Source: Brucella gallinifaecis
GTDB lineage: Bacteria > Pseudomonadota > Alphaproteobacteria > Rhizobiales > Rhizobiaceae
Direction: 5' to 3'
NCBI RefSeq assembly: GCF_006476605.1
Contig: NZ_ML636803.1
Location: forward strand, 248,001 to 312,000
DNA: 64,000 nucleotides
Position 1 is the stretch's first letter, and each line of letters opens with the position of its first letter. The notes below the pieces were generated by a model, which saw only the letters and a program-made list of their open reading frames with translations, did no database searches and was not told the DNA's origin. Shown here one piece after another: positions 37,565 to 47,357 of the stretch. The position numbers and the translations under genes were made by a program.

Positions 37565-37747
37565 ACAGAAACTAGATTCGCCAAATTCCATGGCAAAGTC
37601 GTAAATTTCATGCGCTCTCATCAAAATAATTACTATGCTCATCCTGCAAAAGTCAAAAAAATCGATGTTTTCAGCACCTTGAATTGCAGCATTGCGGCTT
37701 TTACCCGGTCTTTTTTGAAAAAGATTGGCAGAAGATAAAGAACGGCC

Positions 37748-37776
37748 TTGTGCCAGTCTGGTCGATTTGCTAGATG
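37748..37776 (+). promoter_or_regulatory. Promoter of tRNA-Leu(GAG) copy 1
   Basis: TTGTGC (37748-37753), a 17-bp spacer and TAGATG (37771-37776). The same two hexamers, spacing and the spacer end GATTTGC recur before the second copy, which is the main support. Confidence 0.6.
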
Positions 37777-37809
37777 GCTCCTCGCTGACATGTTCAGCTT
37801 CTACCACGT

Positions 37810-37894
37810 GCGGTCGTGGCGGAATTGGTAGACGCGCAGCGTTGAGGTCGCTGTGGGGCAACCCGTGGAAGTTCGAGTCTTCTCGACCGCACCA
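37810..37894 (+). tRNA. tRNA-Leu (anticodon GAG), copy 1
   Basis: 85 nt with encoded CCA. Acceptor stem GCGGTCG/CGACCGC, anticodon stem CAGCG/CGCTG with loop TTGAGGT (anticodon GAG), long variable arm, T arm GAAG-TTCGAGT-CTTC. Identical, base for base, to copy 2. Confidence 0.97.
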
Positions 37895-38038
37895 TTCTTC
37901 CCAGCATACAAGCATCATGCTATATGGCTCTACAAGCTGGAAAACGCCCAGCTATGTGGATATTTACATTTATTAATCAGAGACTTAACTGGATAATAAA
38001 ATAAGTTCATTCAAATGTGCTGAACTTGAAGAATAGTC

Positions 38039-38067
38039 TTGTGCAGTCGAAACTGATTTGCTACATG
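38039..38067 (+). promoter_or_regulatory. Promoter of tRNA-Leu(GAG) copy 2
   Basis: TTGTGC (38039-38044), 17-bp spacer, TACATG (38062-38067). Conserved with the promoter of copy 1, including the downstream leader CTCGCTGACA and TTCAGCTTCTACCAC. Confidence 0.6.
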
Positions 38068-38104
38068 CCGTCTCGCTGACATTGTTCAGCTTCTACCACA
38101 CAGT

Positions 38105-38189
38105 GCGGTCGTGGCGGAATTGGTAGACGCGCAGCGTTGAGGTCGCTGTGGGGCAACCCGTGGAAGTTCGAGTCTTCTCGACCGCACCA
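38105..38189 (+). tRNA. tRNA-Leu (anticodon GAG), copy 2
   Basis: Second copy of the same 85-nt class II tRNA, no differences seen. The upstream leader differs from copy 1 by a few substitutions and small indels, so the duplication is old enough for the spacer to drift while the tRNA is kept identical. Confidence 0.97.
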
Positions 38190-38318
38190 TTCTCCTTCCT
38201 GAGAAAATCTGCTCTTTGTGCTTTAGCAATCAAAACTGTCTCAAATTTGGGATGTTATGCAAGTTGCTAAAATGCTTTATTGCATCATGCAGACGCCAAT
38301 TAACAACGGGAAGAAACT

Positions 38319-38531
38319 ATGAAAATCAGCGCACGCAATCGCCTCAAAGGCACAATCGTCGATGTCACCAAAGGTGCAACCACGGCGCATATCCGCATTG
38401 ATATTGGAAATGGTGTCGTTGTTACATCTTCCATCACCAATGAGGCCGTGGATGAACTCGACCTCAAGATTGGCAAAACGGCCTATGCCGTCGTCAAGGC
38501 TTCCGACGTTATGGTCGCCACTGACGATTGA
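38319..38531 (+). CDS. Mop (molbindin-like, TOBE domain) molybdate-binding protein
   Basis: 70 residues, one TOBE/Mop domain: MKISARNRLKGTIV at the start and VTSSITNEAVDELDL in the middle are the family motifs. Such proteins form hexamers that bind molybdate or tungstate oxyanions in the cytoplasm. GGGAAGAAACT precedes the ATG. Not linked to a mod transporter here. A strong terminator follows. Confidence 0.92.
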   Translation: MKISARNRLKGTIVDVTKGATTAHIRIDIGNGVVVTSSITNEAVDELDLKIGKTAYAVVKASDVMVATDD

Positions 38532-38538
38532 TAATTAC

Positions 38539-38561
38539 CCCCGCTTTAAAGCGGGGTTTTT
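38539..38561 (+). terminator. Rho-independent terminator of the Mop gene
   Basis: CCCCGCTTT-AAAGCGGGG (38539-38556) is a perfect 18-bp palindrome followed by TTTTTG. It abuts the stop codon of the convergent CoA-transferase gene (38563). Confidence 0.92.
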
Positions 38562-38562
38562 G

Positions 38563-39687
38563 TTAAACATCACTGCTATGTTCACCAAGATTGGGTGATC
38601 GCTTATCCAGTTTCAGTTCGGCATCCGAGAATCGAATTGGTGTACGCAACCCCGGCACACCATCAGGATCAATCCTCATCTGACGAGCGATAAATTGCGG
38701 ATCTTTAAACACGTCTTCAACTGTGTTTATCGGTCCGGCAGGCACTCCTGCCTTGGCAAGGGCAGCCAGAAGATCATCTCGCGACCATTGTCTGGTGCGC
38801 TCTTCCAGCAAAGCGGTGAGTGCATCGCGATTGGCGACGCGCGACGAATTGGTGAGAAAACGGGAATCGCTTGCAAGTTCGCCAATTCCCAACAAAGCAG
38901 TCAGCTTTGCAAACTGCCCGTCATTGCCGCAGGCGATGATGAAATAGCCGTCCGATACAGGCAATGTCTGATAGGGGGCGATATTGGGATGCGCATTGCC
39001 CATACGTTTGGGCGAAACACCGGACGCCAGATAATTCATTGCCTGATTGGCAAGAACAGCCGACATACAATCAAACAATGCCATATCGATATGCTGGCCC
39101 TTGCCCGTGCGTTCACGCATGATCAATGCTGACTGAATGGCAATGACACTGTAAAGCCCGGTGAAAATATCAGCAAAAGCCACCCCGATCTTTTGCGGTT
39201 GTCCGTCCGATTCTCCTGTCAGGTCCATTATGCCGCTCATGCCCTGAATCATGAAATCATAACCAGCCCGTGCAGCATAAGGCCCGCTATGGCCAAAGCC
39301 AGTGATAGAGCAATAGATCAGCCGTGGATTGATCGCCTTCAGACTTTCATAGTCGAGACCATATTTCTCAAGACCACCAAGCTTGAAATTCTCAATCACC
39401 ACATCCGCATCACTTATGAGCTTATACACAAGCGCCCGCCCCTCATCAGAGCGAAAATCCGCAATAACGGATTGTTTGCCACGATTACAGGCATGAAAAT
39501 AAGCCGCTGACTTTTCGCCTTCAACCTCGATAAAGGGTGATCCCCATGTACGAGTGTCATCACCTTCAGGACTTTCAACTTTGATAACATCTGCACCAAG
39601 GTCAGAAAGTGTCTGCCCAACCCATGGGCCAGCCAGAATGCGGGCCAATTCGATGACTTTCAGACCCGCAAGCGGTGTATTTTGCAT
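38563..39687 (-). CDS. Class III CoA-transferase (CaiB/BaiF family)
   Basis: 374 residues. LAGLKVIELARILAGPW at the start, the catalytic Asp173 in FADIFTGLY, and GANPNIAPYQ-like NAHPNIAPY near 235 are family motifs. It transfers CoA between acyl groups by a covalent Asp-anhydride mechanism. Directly upstream on the same strand (34 bp) is gcdH, so a glutarate- or related dicarboxylate-activating role (succinyl-CoA:glutarate CoA-transferase type) is likely by context. No own promoter is visible. Confidence 0.9.
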   Translation of the reverse strand: MQNTPLAGLKVIELARILAGPWVGQTLSDLGADVIKVESPEGDDTRTWGSPFIEVEGEKSAAYFHACNRGKQSVIADFRSDEGRALVYKLISDADVVIENFKLGGLEKYGLDYESLKAINPRLIYCSITGFGHSGPYAARAGYDFMIQGMSGIMDLTGESDGQPQKIGVAFADIFTGLYSVIAIQSALIMRERTGKGQHIDMALFDCMSAVLANQAMNYLASGVSPKRMGNAHPNIAPYQTLPVSDGYFIIACGNDGQFAKLTALLGIGELASDSRFLTNSSRVANRDALTALLEERTRQWSRDDLLAALAKAGVPAGPINTVEDVFKDPQFIARQMRIDPDGVPGLRTPIRFSDAELKLDKRSPNLGEHSSDV

Positions 39688-39721
39688 CTCTCAAAACCTC
39701 ACTGAACGATAGAAAACACGA

Positions 39722-40906
39722 TCAGAAAAATGCCTGAATGCCGGTCTGCGCACGTCCGAGAATCAGCGCATGAACATCATGTGTGCCCTCATAGGTGTTG
39801 ACCGTTTCAAGATTCTGCGCGTGGCGCATGACGTGATATTCGATCTGGATACCGTTGCCGCCATGCATATCACGGGCCTGACGTGCAATATCGAGCGCCT
39901 TGCCGCAATTGTTACGCTTGACGATAGAAATCATTTCCGGGGCCATTTTGCCTTCATCAAACAAACGGCCAACACGCAAGGATGCCTGTAGGCCAAGCGT
40001 AATTTCAGTCTGCATATCAGCCAGTTTCTTCTGATAAAGCTGTGTCCCGGCCAAAGGCTTGTCAAACTGCTTGCGGTCAAGACCATATTGACGTGCGCGG
40101 AACCAGCAATCCTCTGCCGCGCCCAGCACACCCCAGGAAATACCATAGCGTGCACGGTTGAGGCAGCCGAATGGACCTTTGAGGCCGGATACATTCGGCA
40201 ACAATGCATCTTCCGATACTTCCACACCATCCATGACAATCTCGCCGGTAATCGACGCACGCAGAGAAAGCTTGCCGCCAATCTTGGGTGCAGAAAGCCC
40301 CTTCATACCCTTTTCGAGCACAAAGCCACGGATAGCATTGTCATGAGCTGTCGATTTGGCCCAGACTACGAAAACGTCGGCAATCGGCGAATTGGAAATC
40401 CACATTTTGGAGCCACTGATGCGATAACCGCCATCGATCTTGTCTGCACGGGTTTTCATGCCGGCTGGATCAGAGCCGGCATCAGGCTCAGTTAAACCAA
40501 AGCAGCCGATCAATTCGCCGGAAACCAGACCCGGCAGATATTTTTTACGCTGCTCATCAGAACCATAGGCATAGATCGGATACATGACGAGCGAGGATTG
40601 CACGCTCATCATCGAACGATAACCCGAATCTACACGCTCAACCTCGCGTGCCACCAGACCATAAGAAACATAACCGGCATTGGCCGCACCATATTCTTCA
40701 GGTAACGTGACGCCAAGAAGACCGGCCTGCCCCATCAAGCGGAATAATTCAGGATCGGTCGTTTCATCCAGATAAGCTTTTTCAATGCGCGGCAGCAGAA
40801 CGTCACTCGCAAATGCCTGTGCCGAGTCGCGAATCATCCGTTCATCTTCGGTCAATTGCTCATCAAGCAGAAACGGATCTTCCCAGTTAAATGCGGCACG
40901 TGACAT
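39722..40906 (-). CDS. gcdH: Glutaryl-CoA dehydrogenase
   Basis: 394 residues from ATG 40906 ([11 protein letters not shown]) with GGAG 8 bp upstream; upstream codons to 40921 are not needed. It oxidises and decarboxylates glutaryl-CoA to crotonyl-CoA in lysine/tryptophan breakdown. The FAD-binding [13 protein letters not shown] (near 136-148), WISNSP, and the catalytic base Glu373 in YEGTHDVH are as in GcdH. Arg-rich RARYGISWG is the substrate-recognition region. First gene of a two-gene unit with the CoA-transferase, divergent from a LysR regulator. Confidence 0.95.
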   Translation of the reverse strand: MSRAAFNWEDPFLLDEQLTEDERMIRDSAQAFASDVLLPRIEKAYLDETTDPELFRLMGQAGLLGVTLPEEYGAANAGYVSYGLVAREVERVDSGYRSMMSVQSSLVMYPIYAYGSDEQRKKYLPGLVSGELIGCFGLTEPDAGSDPAGMKTRADKIDGGYRISGSKMWISNSPIADVFVVWAKSTAHDNAIRGFVLEKGMKGLSAPKIGGKLSLRASITGEIVMDGVEVSEDALLPNVSGLKGPFGCLNRARYGISWGVLGAAEDCWFRARQYGLDRKQFDKPLAGTQLYQKKLADMQTEITLGLQASLRVGRLFDEGKMAPEMISIVKRNNCGKALDIARQARDMHGGNGIQIEYHVMRHAQNLETVNTYEGTHDVHALILGRAQTGIQAFF

Positions 40907-41004
40907 GAAGTATCTCCTCAATTTTGATTGCCAGACTATGGCGCAGCATTATTCCGCATGCAATTTACGTTTACTCATCGATCTATTCCATTTAGTAATA
41001 GATA

Positions 41005-41937
41005 ATGACTTCATTATCGAGACGCCTGCTTCCATCCACAAATGCGCTTGCTGCCTTTGATGCAGTGGCGCGGCATGAGAGCTTTTCTACTGCTGCGGAA
41101 GAGCTGTCCCTGACACAAGGTGCAGTCAGCCGCCAGATTGCAGCGCTGGAAGAGCAGCTTGGCGCCACTTTGTTTGATCGCACCAGCCGCCGCGTCATGC
41201 TAACCGATGCCGGACGCGCCTACCACGATGTTATAAGCACTGCCCTCGCCTCCATTCGTGCAGCATCATTGCAGGTCATGTCACAAATGCGTGGGACAAC
41301 GCTCAATCTCGCATTTCTGCCCACTTTTGGTACCCGCTGGCTGATCCCGCGAATACCGCGTTTTGTCGAGCAACATCCCGGTATTATTCTGAATTTTGCA
41401 ACGCGCATCGGTCAATTCGACTTTGAGCGTGAAGGTCTTGATGCGGCAATCCATATAGGTCAGCCAGACTGGCCCAATGCCGATTGCACATTCTTAATGG
41501 AGGAGATGGTTGCGCCGATATGCAGCCCGGATTTTCTGAAACAGCACGCGATCAACGAGCCGACTGACCTGCTGCACCTGCCACTTTTCAATATGGCATC
41601 ACGTCCTGACGCTTGGAACCACTGGTTCAAAAGCCTCGACATTGCTGCACCTGTGACAAGTGGAATGCGTTTTGAGCAGTTCTCGAATGTTTCGCAAGCC
41701 TGCATCGCAGGCCTTGGGGTTGCGCTGATGCCGCTATTTCTGATCAGTGCTGAAATTGAAAGTGGGCAGCTTGTTGTAGCCTATCAGCATACAGTCAAAA
41801 GCCCGAGCAGCTATTACTTTGTAACACCGCAGGCGCGTGCAAACACGCCTGCGGTTAAAGCCTTTCGCGATTGGCTTCTTACTGAGGTCAATCGCGCGTT
41901 CGATCCTCACGCCATCGAGTTGCTGACAATCTCATAG
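41005..41937 (+). CDS. LysR-type regulator, GcvA/GcdR-like, divergent from gcdH
   Basis: 310 residues. Winged helix at about 1-70 with [22 protein letters not shown] and [15 protein letters not shown], then a PBP-like effector domain; the VAPICSP segment near 160 and a late hydrophobic strand fit the GcvA branch. The 98-bp gap to gcdH should hold the operator; I could not assign a clear T-N11-A site. By position it is the likely regulator of gcdH and the CoA-transferase. Its last 31 bp overlap the convergent LLM gene. Confidence 0.88.
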   Translation: MTSLSRRLLPSTNALAAFDAVARHESFSTAAEELSLTQGAVSRQIAALEEQLGATLFDRTSRRVMLTDAGRAYHDVISTALASIRAASLQVMSQMRGTTLNLAFLPTFGTRWLIPRIPRFVEQHPGIILNFATRIGQFDFEREGLDAAIHIGQPDWPNADCTFLMEEMVAPICSPDFLKQHAINEPTDLLHLPLFNMASRPDAWNHWFKSLDIAAPVTSGMRFEQFSNVSQACIAGLGVALMPLFLISAEIESGQLVVAYQHTVKSPSSYYFVTPQARANTPAVKAFRDWLLTEVNRAFDPHAIELLTIS

Positions 41938-42890
41938 GAGCGAAGCCGCTTCTGATGGTCATAGATCATGCCGGTTATCATCAGTTCATCAGCGCCGGTA
42001 CGTTGGGCAAATTCGCGAATGCCCTTGTCGACGATTTCGGGACCACCCACGACACGGCATGACAGCATCTGACGCACAAGTGCCTGTGCTGAGGGATCAA
42101 GCTGTTCCTGATACCCCGCAACAGGTGCTGGCAACTTACCCGGGCGACCACTGCGCAAATTCACAAATGCCTGCAATTGCGAGGTAAAGATGAAATGCGC
42201 TTCTTCATCCGTATCAGCTGCGATAACGTTCAGCCCAAGCATGACATAAGGCTTCTGCAGATATTCAGATGGCTCAAAACGTTCGCGATAAAGCTCAACC
42301 GCGCGTTCCATATCTGCCGGTGCAAAATGCGAAGCAAAGCCATAAGGCAGCCCCAGCATAGCAGCCAATTGCGCACCAAACAGGCTGGAGCCGAGAATCC
42401 AGACCGGAACATTCAACCCCGCACCGGGGACTGCCTGCACCCGCTGCGCCGGATCAACCGGCTTGAAGTAATTAAGAAGCTCGACCACATCACGTGGAAA
42501 ATCATTGGCACTGCTTTCGAGATTTCGGCGCAGTGCATGCGCAGTCAGTTGATCTGTGCCTGGCGCACGACCAAGCCCCAGATCGATACGCCCCGGAAAT
42601 AGCGAAGCCAGCGTGCCGAACTGTTCAGCAATCACCAATGGCGAATGGTTCGGCAGCATGATGCCGCCGGCACCAACACGAATGGTTGATGTGCCTGCCG
42701 CCACATGGCCGATCACAACGGAAGTTGCGGCACTGGCAATGCCCGGCATGTTATGATGCTCGGCCAGCCAGTAACGCGTAAAGCCCAGTTTTTCAGCATG
42801 CTGGGCGAGTTCAAGCGTATTACGCAGAGACTGCCCTGCATCGCTGCCTTCAGGAACGGGTGAAAGATCGAGTACGGATAAAGGTATCAT
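41907..42890 (-). CDS. LLM-class flavin-dependent oxidoreductase (bacterial luciferase-like)
   Basis: 327 residues of the MsnO8-type group: [12 protein letters not shown] at the start, [15 protein letters not shown] (near 39-53), [14 protein letters not shown] and [12 protein letters not shown]. Binds FMN or reduced flavin in a TIM barrel. The substrate is unknown; E. coli YhbW is a relative. Its 3' end overlaps the LysR gene tail to tail by 31 bp. Confidence 0.88.
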   Translation of the reverse strand: MIPLSVLDLSPVPEGSDAGQSLRNTLELAQHAEKLGFTRYWLAEHHNMPGIASAATSVVIGHVAAGTSTIRVGAGGIMLPNHSPLVIAEQFGTLASLFPGRIDLGLGRAPGTDQLTAHALRRNLESSANDFPRDVVELLNYFKPVDPAQRVQAVPGAGLNVPVWILGSSLFGAQLAAMLGLPYGFASHFAPADMERAVELYRERFEPSEYLQKPYVMLGLNVIAADTDEEAHFIFTSQLQAFVNLRSGRPGKLPAPVAGYQEQLDPSAQALVRQMLSCRVVGGPEIVDKGIREFAQRTGADELMITGMIYDHQKRLRSYEIVSNSMA

Positions 42891-42936
42891 GCTTTCTCAT
42901 ATGGTGTGGAACAGCTGGAATGCAAATTTATCCCAA

Positions 42937-42967
42937 TAAAAAGGGCGACCCACATGTGGCCGCCCTT
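42937..42967 (-). terminator. Rho-independent terminator of the RND efflux operon
   Basis: AAGGGCG (42941-42947) and CGCCCTT (42961-42967) form the stem, with an additional inner CCACATGTGG palindrome in the loop. On the minus strand a TTTTTATT run follows. Confidence 0.85.
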
Positions 42968-42990
42968 AGTCTGATTATTCAATACAAGTT

Positions 42991-45900
42991 TCAGTGATGT
43001 ACTGCTGGCGCTGGCTCTTTGCCCTCATCCTGTTCTGGAACAAACTCGCCTTCCACATCCTTTTCGGCAATGAATGTGTAGAACATCGGAACAACAAACA
43101 GCGTGAAGATCGTGCCGATTGTGATACCGCTGAAGATAACCAGACCCATCGCGTAACGAGCAGCCGCACCAGCGCCACTGGCAAGAATCAGTGGAACAAC
43201 GCCAAGCGCCATAGCCGCTGTGGTCATTAGAATCGGACGCAGACGGGTTTCCGCAGCAAGAATGATAGCTTCGCGACGCGAGTGCCCATGCAGACGACGC
43301 TGCTGATTGGCAAACTCCACCATCAAAATACCGTGCTTGGTTATCAGCCCCACAAGGGTGATCATGCCAACCTGCGTATAAATATTGATCGTACCCAATC
43401 CGAGATTAAGCGGAACAATCGCACCGAAAATCGAAAGCGGAACCGACATCATAATAATGAAGGGATCGCGGAAGCTTTCAAATTGTGCAGCCAGCACGAG
43501 ATAGATCACAATAACAGCAAGGCCAAAGGCGATCAGGATCGTATTGCCCTGTTCAACCTCCAGACGGGACTGGCCTGAATAATCGAGAAAGAAACCCTCC
43601 GGCATCTTGGAGCGCGTCAAGTCAACAAGGGTTTGCAGACCCTGACCAGTGGTGACACCCGGTAAAGGCAGCGCAGAAATTGTTGCTGAATTGAGCTGGT
43701 TGAACTGCTCAACAGCCGCAGGAGCACCAACCTGTTTGATCTCGATGAGTGCTGAGAGTGGCACCATCTCACCTGACATGCTGCGAACATAGAAATCGCC
43801 CAGCTTTTCAGGATTTGAACGATAGACATCCGGCACCTGCGTGATGATGTCATAGCTGTTTGAATCACGGTCAAACTTTGCAACAGACGCACCACCCGTC
43901 AAAAGACCAAGCGTGGAACCGATTTCGCTGACCAGAACACCAAGTGTCGCAGCACGGTCGCGATCAATGGAAATCCGTGTCTGCGGCGCGTTGAACGACA
44001 ACGAGTTCTGCACAATGATGTACTGCCCGGATGCCTGTGCTTCGTTCTTGATCTCTTCTGCAAGTTCAAAAACCTGATCAGCAGGACCAGTTGATTGCAG
44101 GGCAATCGAAATAGGCAGCCCACCACCGGTTCCCGGCAATGAAGGTGGGGCAAAAATAAACGACTGAACACCAGTCACTTTCGCAAGGCGATCAGTCAGA
44201 TCCTGCTGGATTTGCTTTTGTGAACGATTGCGATTGTTCCAGTCATCAAGAACCCACAGAGCAATACCGGAATTGGTGCCACCATCCATACCAACAATCT
44301 GGAAGCGTGTTTTAATATCTGGCGTATCTTTCGTCAGATCATCAATTTCACGTGCATAAAGATCGGTATAGGCCGAGGTTGCATATTGCGGCGCATTGAT
44401 AAGAGCAAACAAAGCCCCTGAATCTTCTTCAGGTGCCAGTTCGCTTGATGTGTTGACGAACAAAAACCCTGTCAGCGCAATCAGTGAAGCAACAATGAGC
44501 AAGGTTACTGGCCGATAATTGAGCGAGCCGGAAACCAACCGATGATAGATTTTTTCAAGCTTTGAAAATCTGGTGTCGATGAATGTCTGAAACTTCGAAG
44601 CATTGCCATGTTTGAGCATGCGTGCACACATCATTGGCGAAATCGTCAATGCTGCAATACCGGAAATAATAACCGCACCTGCAAGTGTGAAAGCAAATTC
44701 CCGGAACAAAGACCCCGTCAAACCACCGGTAAAGCCAAGAGGCGCAAACACCGCAGCCAGAGTAATTGTCATCGCGATAATCGAGCCGGTAATTTCCTTC
44801 ATACCCTTGAAGGCCGCATCCATCGGTCGCAATCCTTCCTCGATATGCCGATGGATATTTTCAAGCACGACGATGGCATCATCGACCACCAGTCCAATCG
44901 CAAGAACCATTGCAAGCAGCGACAGAAGATTGATCGAAAAGCCAAGAATATAAAGGAAAAAACAAACACCAATCAGTGAAATCGGAATTGTAACGATTGG
45001 AATAAGAACCGAGCGGAACGAGCCAAGAAAGACAATGATAACCAGAATAACGATCGCCACTGCTTCGCCGATGGTGGAGAACACTTCATTGATCGATGAA
45101 CTGATCTGTTCTGTCGCATCATAAACCAGCACTATCGTCATGCCTTCCGGCAGCGAACTCTGGATGGAGGGCAATTCCTTACGCACGGCATTGGCCATAT
45201 CGATCGGATTGGCAGCAGGCGTCGGATAAACACCAAGGAACGTACCGGCAGACCCATTGAATGAAACAATGGTATCTGTGCTCGCCGCAGCAAGCTCGAC
45301 CTTCGCCACATCGCGCAACCTTACGATTTCATCACCCGATGACTTGACTGGCATTGCACCAAAGGCTTCAGGCGTCTGCAATGTAGATTCAAGCGTGATC
45401 GACGAAGACACATATTCATTCTTCGTTTTTCCAGGCGCCGAAAGAAAGTTGGAAGCCTTGATGGCAGCGAGAACCTCTGGTGCTGTTATCTGACGCGCTG
45501 CAAGCTGGATCGGATCCAGCCAGATACGCATCGAATAGACTTGCCCACCCATAATTTCAGCATTTGCAACGCCCTGAATGGTGGACATGCGCGGTTGAAT
45601 AACCCGCTCAAGATATTCCGTAATCTCTTCATTGGACATATTCGGATTCTGAGCCGCAAGATACATTGTAGCAAAGCTTTGCCCTGTACCTTTGGAGATC
45701 ACAGGATCATCAGATTCATCCGGCAACTTGCCACGAACCTGATTAACCTTGGCAATAACCTCTGTGAGCGCCGCATCCGGGTTTGCTCCAAGTTTCATCT
45801 GCACGGTCACTGTGCTTGATGATGAGCGGCTTGAAGATGTCACATAATCGATGTTTTCAGTGGTCGCCACGGCTTCAGCAATCGGTGCTGTGATAAAGCC

Positions 45901-46080
45901 CTGTATAAGTTCGGCGCTGGCACCCGCATAAGTGGTCGAAACTGTAATAACAGTTTCATCCACCTTCGGATATTCACGCACTGATAATTGAGCAATCCCC
46001 TGCAAACCAAGAAGAATGATCATGAGTGCAACCACAGTAGCAAGCACTGGTCGCCGGATGAAAATATCTGAAAAACTCAT
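42991..46080 (-). CDS. RND-family multidrug efflux pump, inner-membrane permease
   Basis: 1029 residues, the length of AcrB/MexF proteins. Twelve membrane helices in two repeats with large periplasmic loops; N-terminal MSFSDIFIRRPVLATV is typical. The proton-relay Asp pair lies in VLAIGLVVDDAIVVLENIH (helix 4). The C-terminal tail is acidic and Pro-rich. It exports drugs, detergents or similar compounds with the adaptor gene 9 bp upstream; no outer-membrane channel gene is present, so a TolC-like partner must come from elsewhere. The Brucella BepG pump is a likely relative. Confidence 0.93.
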   Translation of the reverse strand: MSFSDIFIRRPVLATVVALMIILLGLQGIAQLSVREYPKVDETVITVSTTYAGASAELIQGFITAPIAEAVATTENIDYVTSSSRSSSSTVTVQMKLGANPDAALTEVIAKVNQVRGKLPDESDDPVISKGTGQSFATMYLAAQNPNMSNEEITEYLERVIQPRMSTIQGVANAEIMGGQVYSMRIWLDPIQLAARQITAPEVLAAIKASNFLSAPGKTKNEYVSSSITLESTLQTPEAFGAMPVKSSGDEIVRLRDVAKVELAAASTDTIVSFNGSAGTFLGVYPTPAANPIDMANAVRKELPSIQSSLPEGMTIVLVYDATEQISSSINEVFSTIGEAVAIVILVIIVFLGSFRSVLIPIVTIPISLIGVCFFLYILGFSINLLSLLAMVLAIGLVVDDAIVVLENIHRHIEEGLRPMDAAFKGMKEITGSIIAMTITLAAVFAPLGFTGGLTGSLFREFAFTLAGAVIISGIAALTISPMMCARMLKHGNASKFQTFIDTRFSKLEKIYHRLVSGSLNYRPVTLLIVASLIALTGFLFVNTSSELAPEEDSGALFALINAPQYATSAYTDLYAREIDDLTKDTPDIKTRFQIVGMDGGTNSGIALWVLDDWNNRNRSQKQIQQDLTDRLAKVTGVQSFIFAPPSLPGTGGGLPISIALQSTGPADQVFELAEEIKNEAQASGQYIIVQNSLSFNAPQTRISIDRDRAATLGVLVSEIGSTLGLLTGGASVAKFDRDSNSYDIITQVPDVYRSNPEKLGDFYVRSMSGEMVPLSALIEIKQVGAPAAVEQFNQLNSATISALPLPGVTTGQGLQTLVDLTRSKMPEGFFLDYSGQSRLEVEQGNTILIAFGLAVIVIYLVLAAQFESFRDPFIIMMSVPLSIFGAIVPLNLGLGTINIYTQVGMITLVGLITKHGILMVEFANQQRRLHGHSRREAIILAAETRLRPILMTTAAMALGVVPLILASGAGAAARYAMGLVIFSGITIGTIFTLFVVPMFYTFIAEKDVEGEFVPEQDEGKEPAPAVHH

Positions 46081-46089
46081 CTCTAGCGC

Positions 46090-47217
46090 CTATTTCTTGT
46101 CTGCTGCGGGGATCGGATTCACACTATTGTCGATTTTGACCGACATGCCTGCGGAAAGCTTGTTCTGGCCAGCCGTAATCACAATGTCGCCATCCTTGAT
46201 ACCGCTGGTAATTTCAGCGACTTCACCAAACCGGCGCCCAACTTTAACAAAAACCTGATGCGCAATAAGGCTATCAGCTTCAGGGGCTTCTTCGCCCTCT
46301 TTCTTTTCAGCAGGACGTACGACAAAAACATAATCGCCATAAAGGCTGGATACGATAGTCGTCTGTGGCAATGTGATAACGTCATTTTCGGTTGGTAGCT
46401 CAACGCGAACTTGCAGGAACTGACCCGGCGTTAGCTTATGATCCGGGTTCTCAACCTCAGCACGCACGGATACGAGACGTGTTGAAGGATCAATCTTGGG
46501 GTCGATACCGGTTATAACTCCGGTAAAATTAAGAGAATTCATATTTTGACCCAGCTTGATGGTCTGACCAAGCCGGATATTGGGGAGCGAAAGCTCAGGA
46601 ATTGTGAAATCAACACGCATCGTATCGATCTGCTGAAGTGTTGCAATCACGGTTCCCGGCGTAAGATACTGCCCCAGATCAATCTTGGCGATACCGATAG
46701 TTCCACTAAATGGTGCAACTACAAATTTCTGATCCAGAACAGCCTGAGAACGGACGACAGCGGCTTTTTTTGCACGGGCTGTCGCTTCGGTCGTGTCTGC
46801 GTCGGACACAGTACCAAACCCGCTGGAACGCAAGCTCTGAGCACGCTTGAGATTCTGATCTGCCAGAATGGATTCCGCTTTCGCAGCCGCCAGTTCTGCT
46901 TTTTCAATGCTGTTTTCCAATTCAAGCAGCAAGTCGCCCTGCTTCACATCCTGATTGGCTTTAAAACCAATATTCTGCACGATGCCACTAAGCTGAACAG
47001 TCAGGTCAACACCGTTTTTCGCATTTGCCGTGCCTATAGCCTCGATACCCGGTGTCCAGCTCGAGGGCGAAACAGTAATCGTCGAAACAGTCTGGGCAGG
47101 CTGTTTCATATTGGCAAAAAAGTCTTTAATGGCTTTATCTCTGAACAAATTAAAGCCAACCAGCCCTCCAACGACAATCACCAGAAATATTATAGCCAGA
47201 ATAAGGCGTTTGATCAT
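46090..47217 (-). CDS. RND efflux periplasmic adaptor (membrane fusion protein)
   Basis: 375 residues. Hydrophobic N-terminal anchor (about 4-25), lipoyl half-motifs (NGVDLTVQLSGIV near 67 and VVAPFSGTIGI near 167) flanking an alpha-helical hairpin rich in Ala/Glu/Arg, then a beta barrel (about 200-280) and membrane-proximal domain. No lipobox, so anchored by the helix. GGAG precedes the ATG. First gene of the operon; its promoter region is shared with the divergent TetR gene and holds a perfect palindrome. Confidence 0.93.
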   Translation of the reverse strand: MIKRLILAIIFLVIVVGGLVGFNLFRDKAIKDFFANMKQPAQTVSTITVSPSSWTPGIEAIGTANAKNGVDLTVQLSGIVQNIGFKANQDVKQGDLLLELENSIEKAELAAAKAESILADQNLKRAQSLRSSGFGTVSDADTTEATARAKKAAVVRSQAVLDQKFVVAPFSGTIGIAKIDLGQYLTPGTVIATLQQIDTMRVDFTIPELSLPNIRLGQTIKLGQNMNSLNFTGVITGIDPKIDPSTRLVSVRAEVENPDHKLTPGQFLQVRVELPTENDVITLPQTTIVSSLYGDYVFVVRPAEKKEGEEAPEADSLIAHQVFVKVGRRFGEVAEITSGIKDGDIVITAGQNKLSAGMSVKIDNSVNPIPAADKK

Positions 47218-47306
47218 CGCGGTCGCACTCCAGGACGGCTCAAGCGCATATCTGCCTGTGGCAGAAATTGCGCGTATTTTAGTTGAATGTTATGCTGAAA
47301 TAACTG

Positions 47307-47322
47307 TACCGTCTGGACGGTA
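47307..47322. promoter_or_regulatory. Candidate TetR operator between the RND operon and its regulator
   Basis: TACCGTC-TG-GACGGTA is a perfect palindrome with 7-bp arms, in the 140-bp gap between the two divergent genes. Its size and position fit TetR/AcrR operators that control both transcripts. Confidence 0.7.
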
Positions 47323-47357
47323 TTGTCAACCTTCGAACTGTCAGGAGACCCACAGAA

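Larger units (their letters stand above)
37748..38189 (+). repeat. Tandem duplication of a tRNA-Leu(GAG) transcription unit
   Basis: Two units, 37748-37894 and 38039-38189, each contain promoter, about 35-nt leader and tRNA. They are separated by about 145 bp of unrelated sequence. Downstream sequence is alike only for about 6 bases after CCA. Confidence 0.85.

Noticed and set aside
37725-37976. 83-codon frame spanning tRNA-Leu copy 1
   Set aside because: It runs through the tRNA gene; the tRNA is certain.
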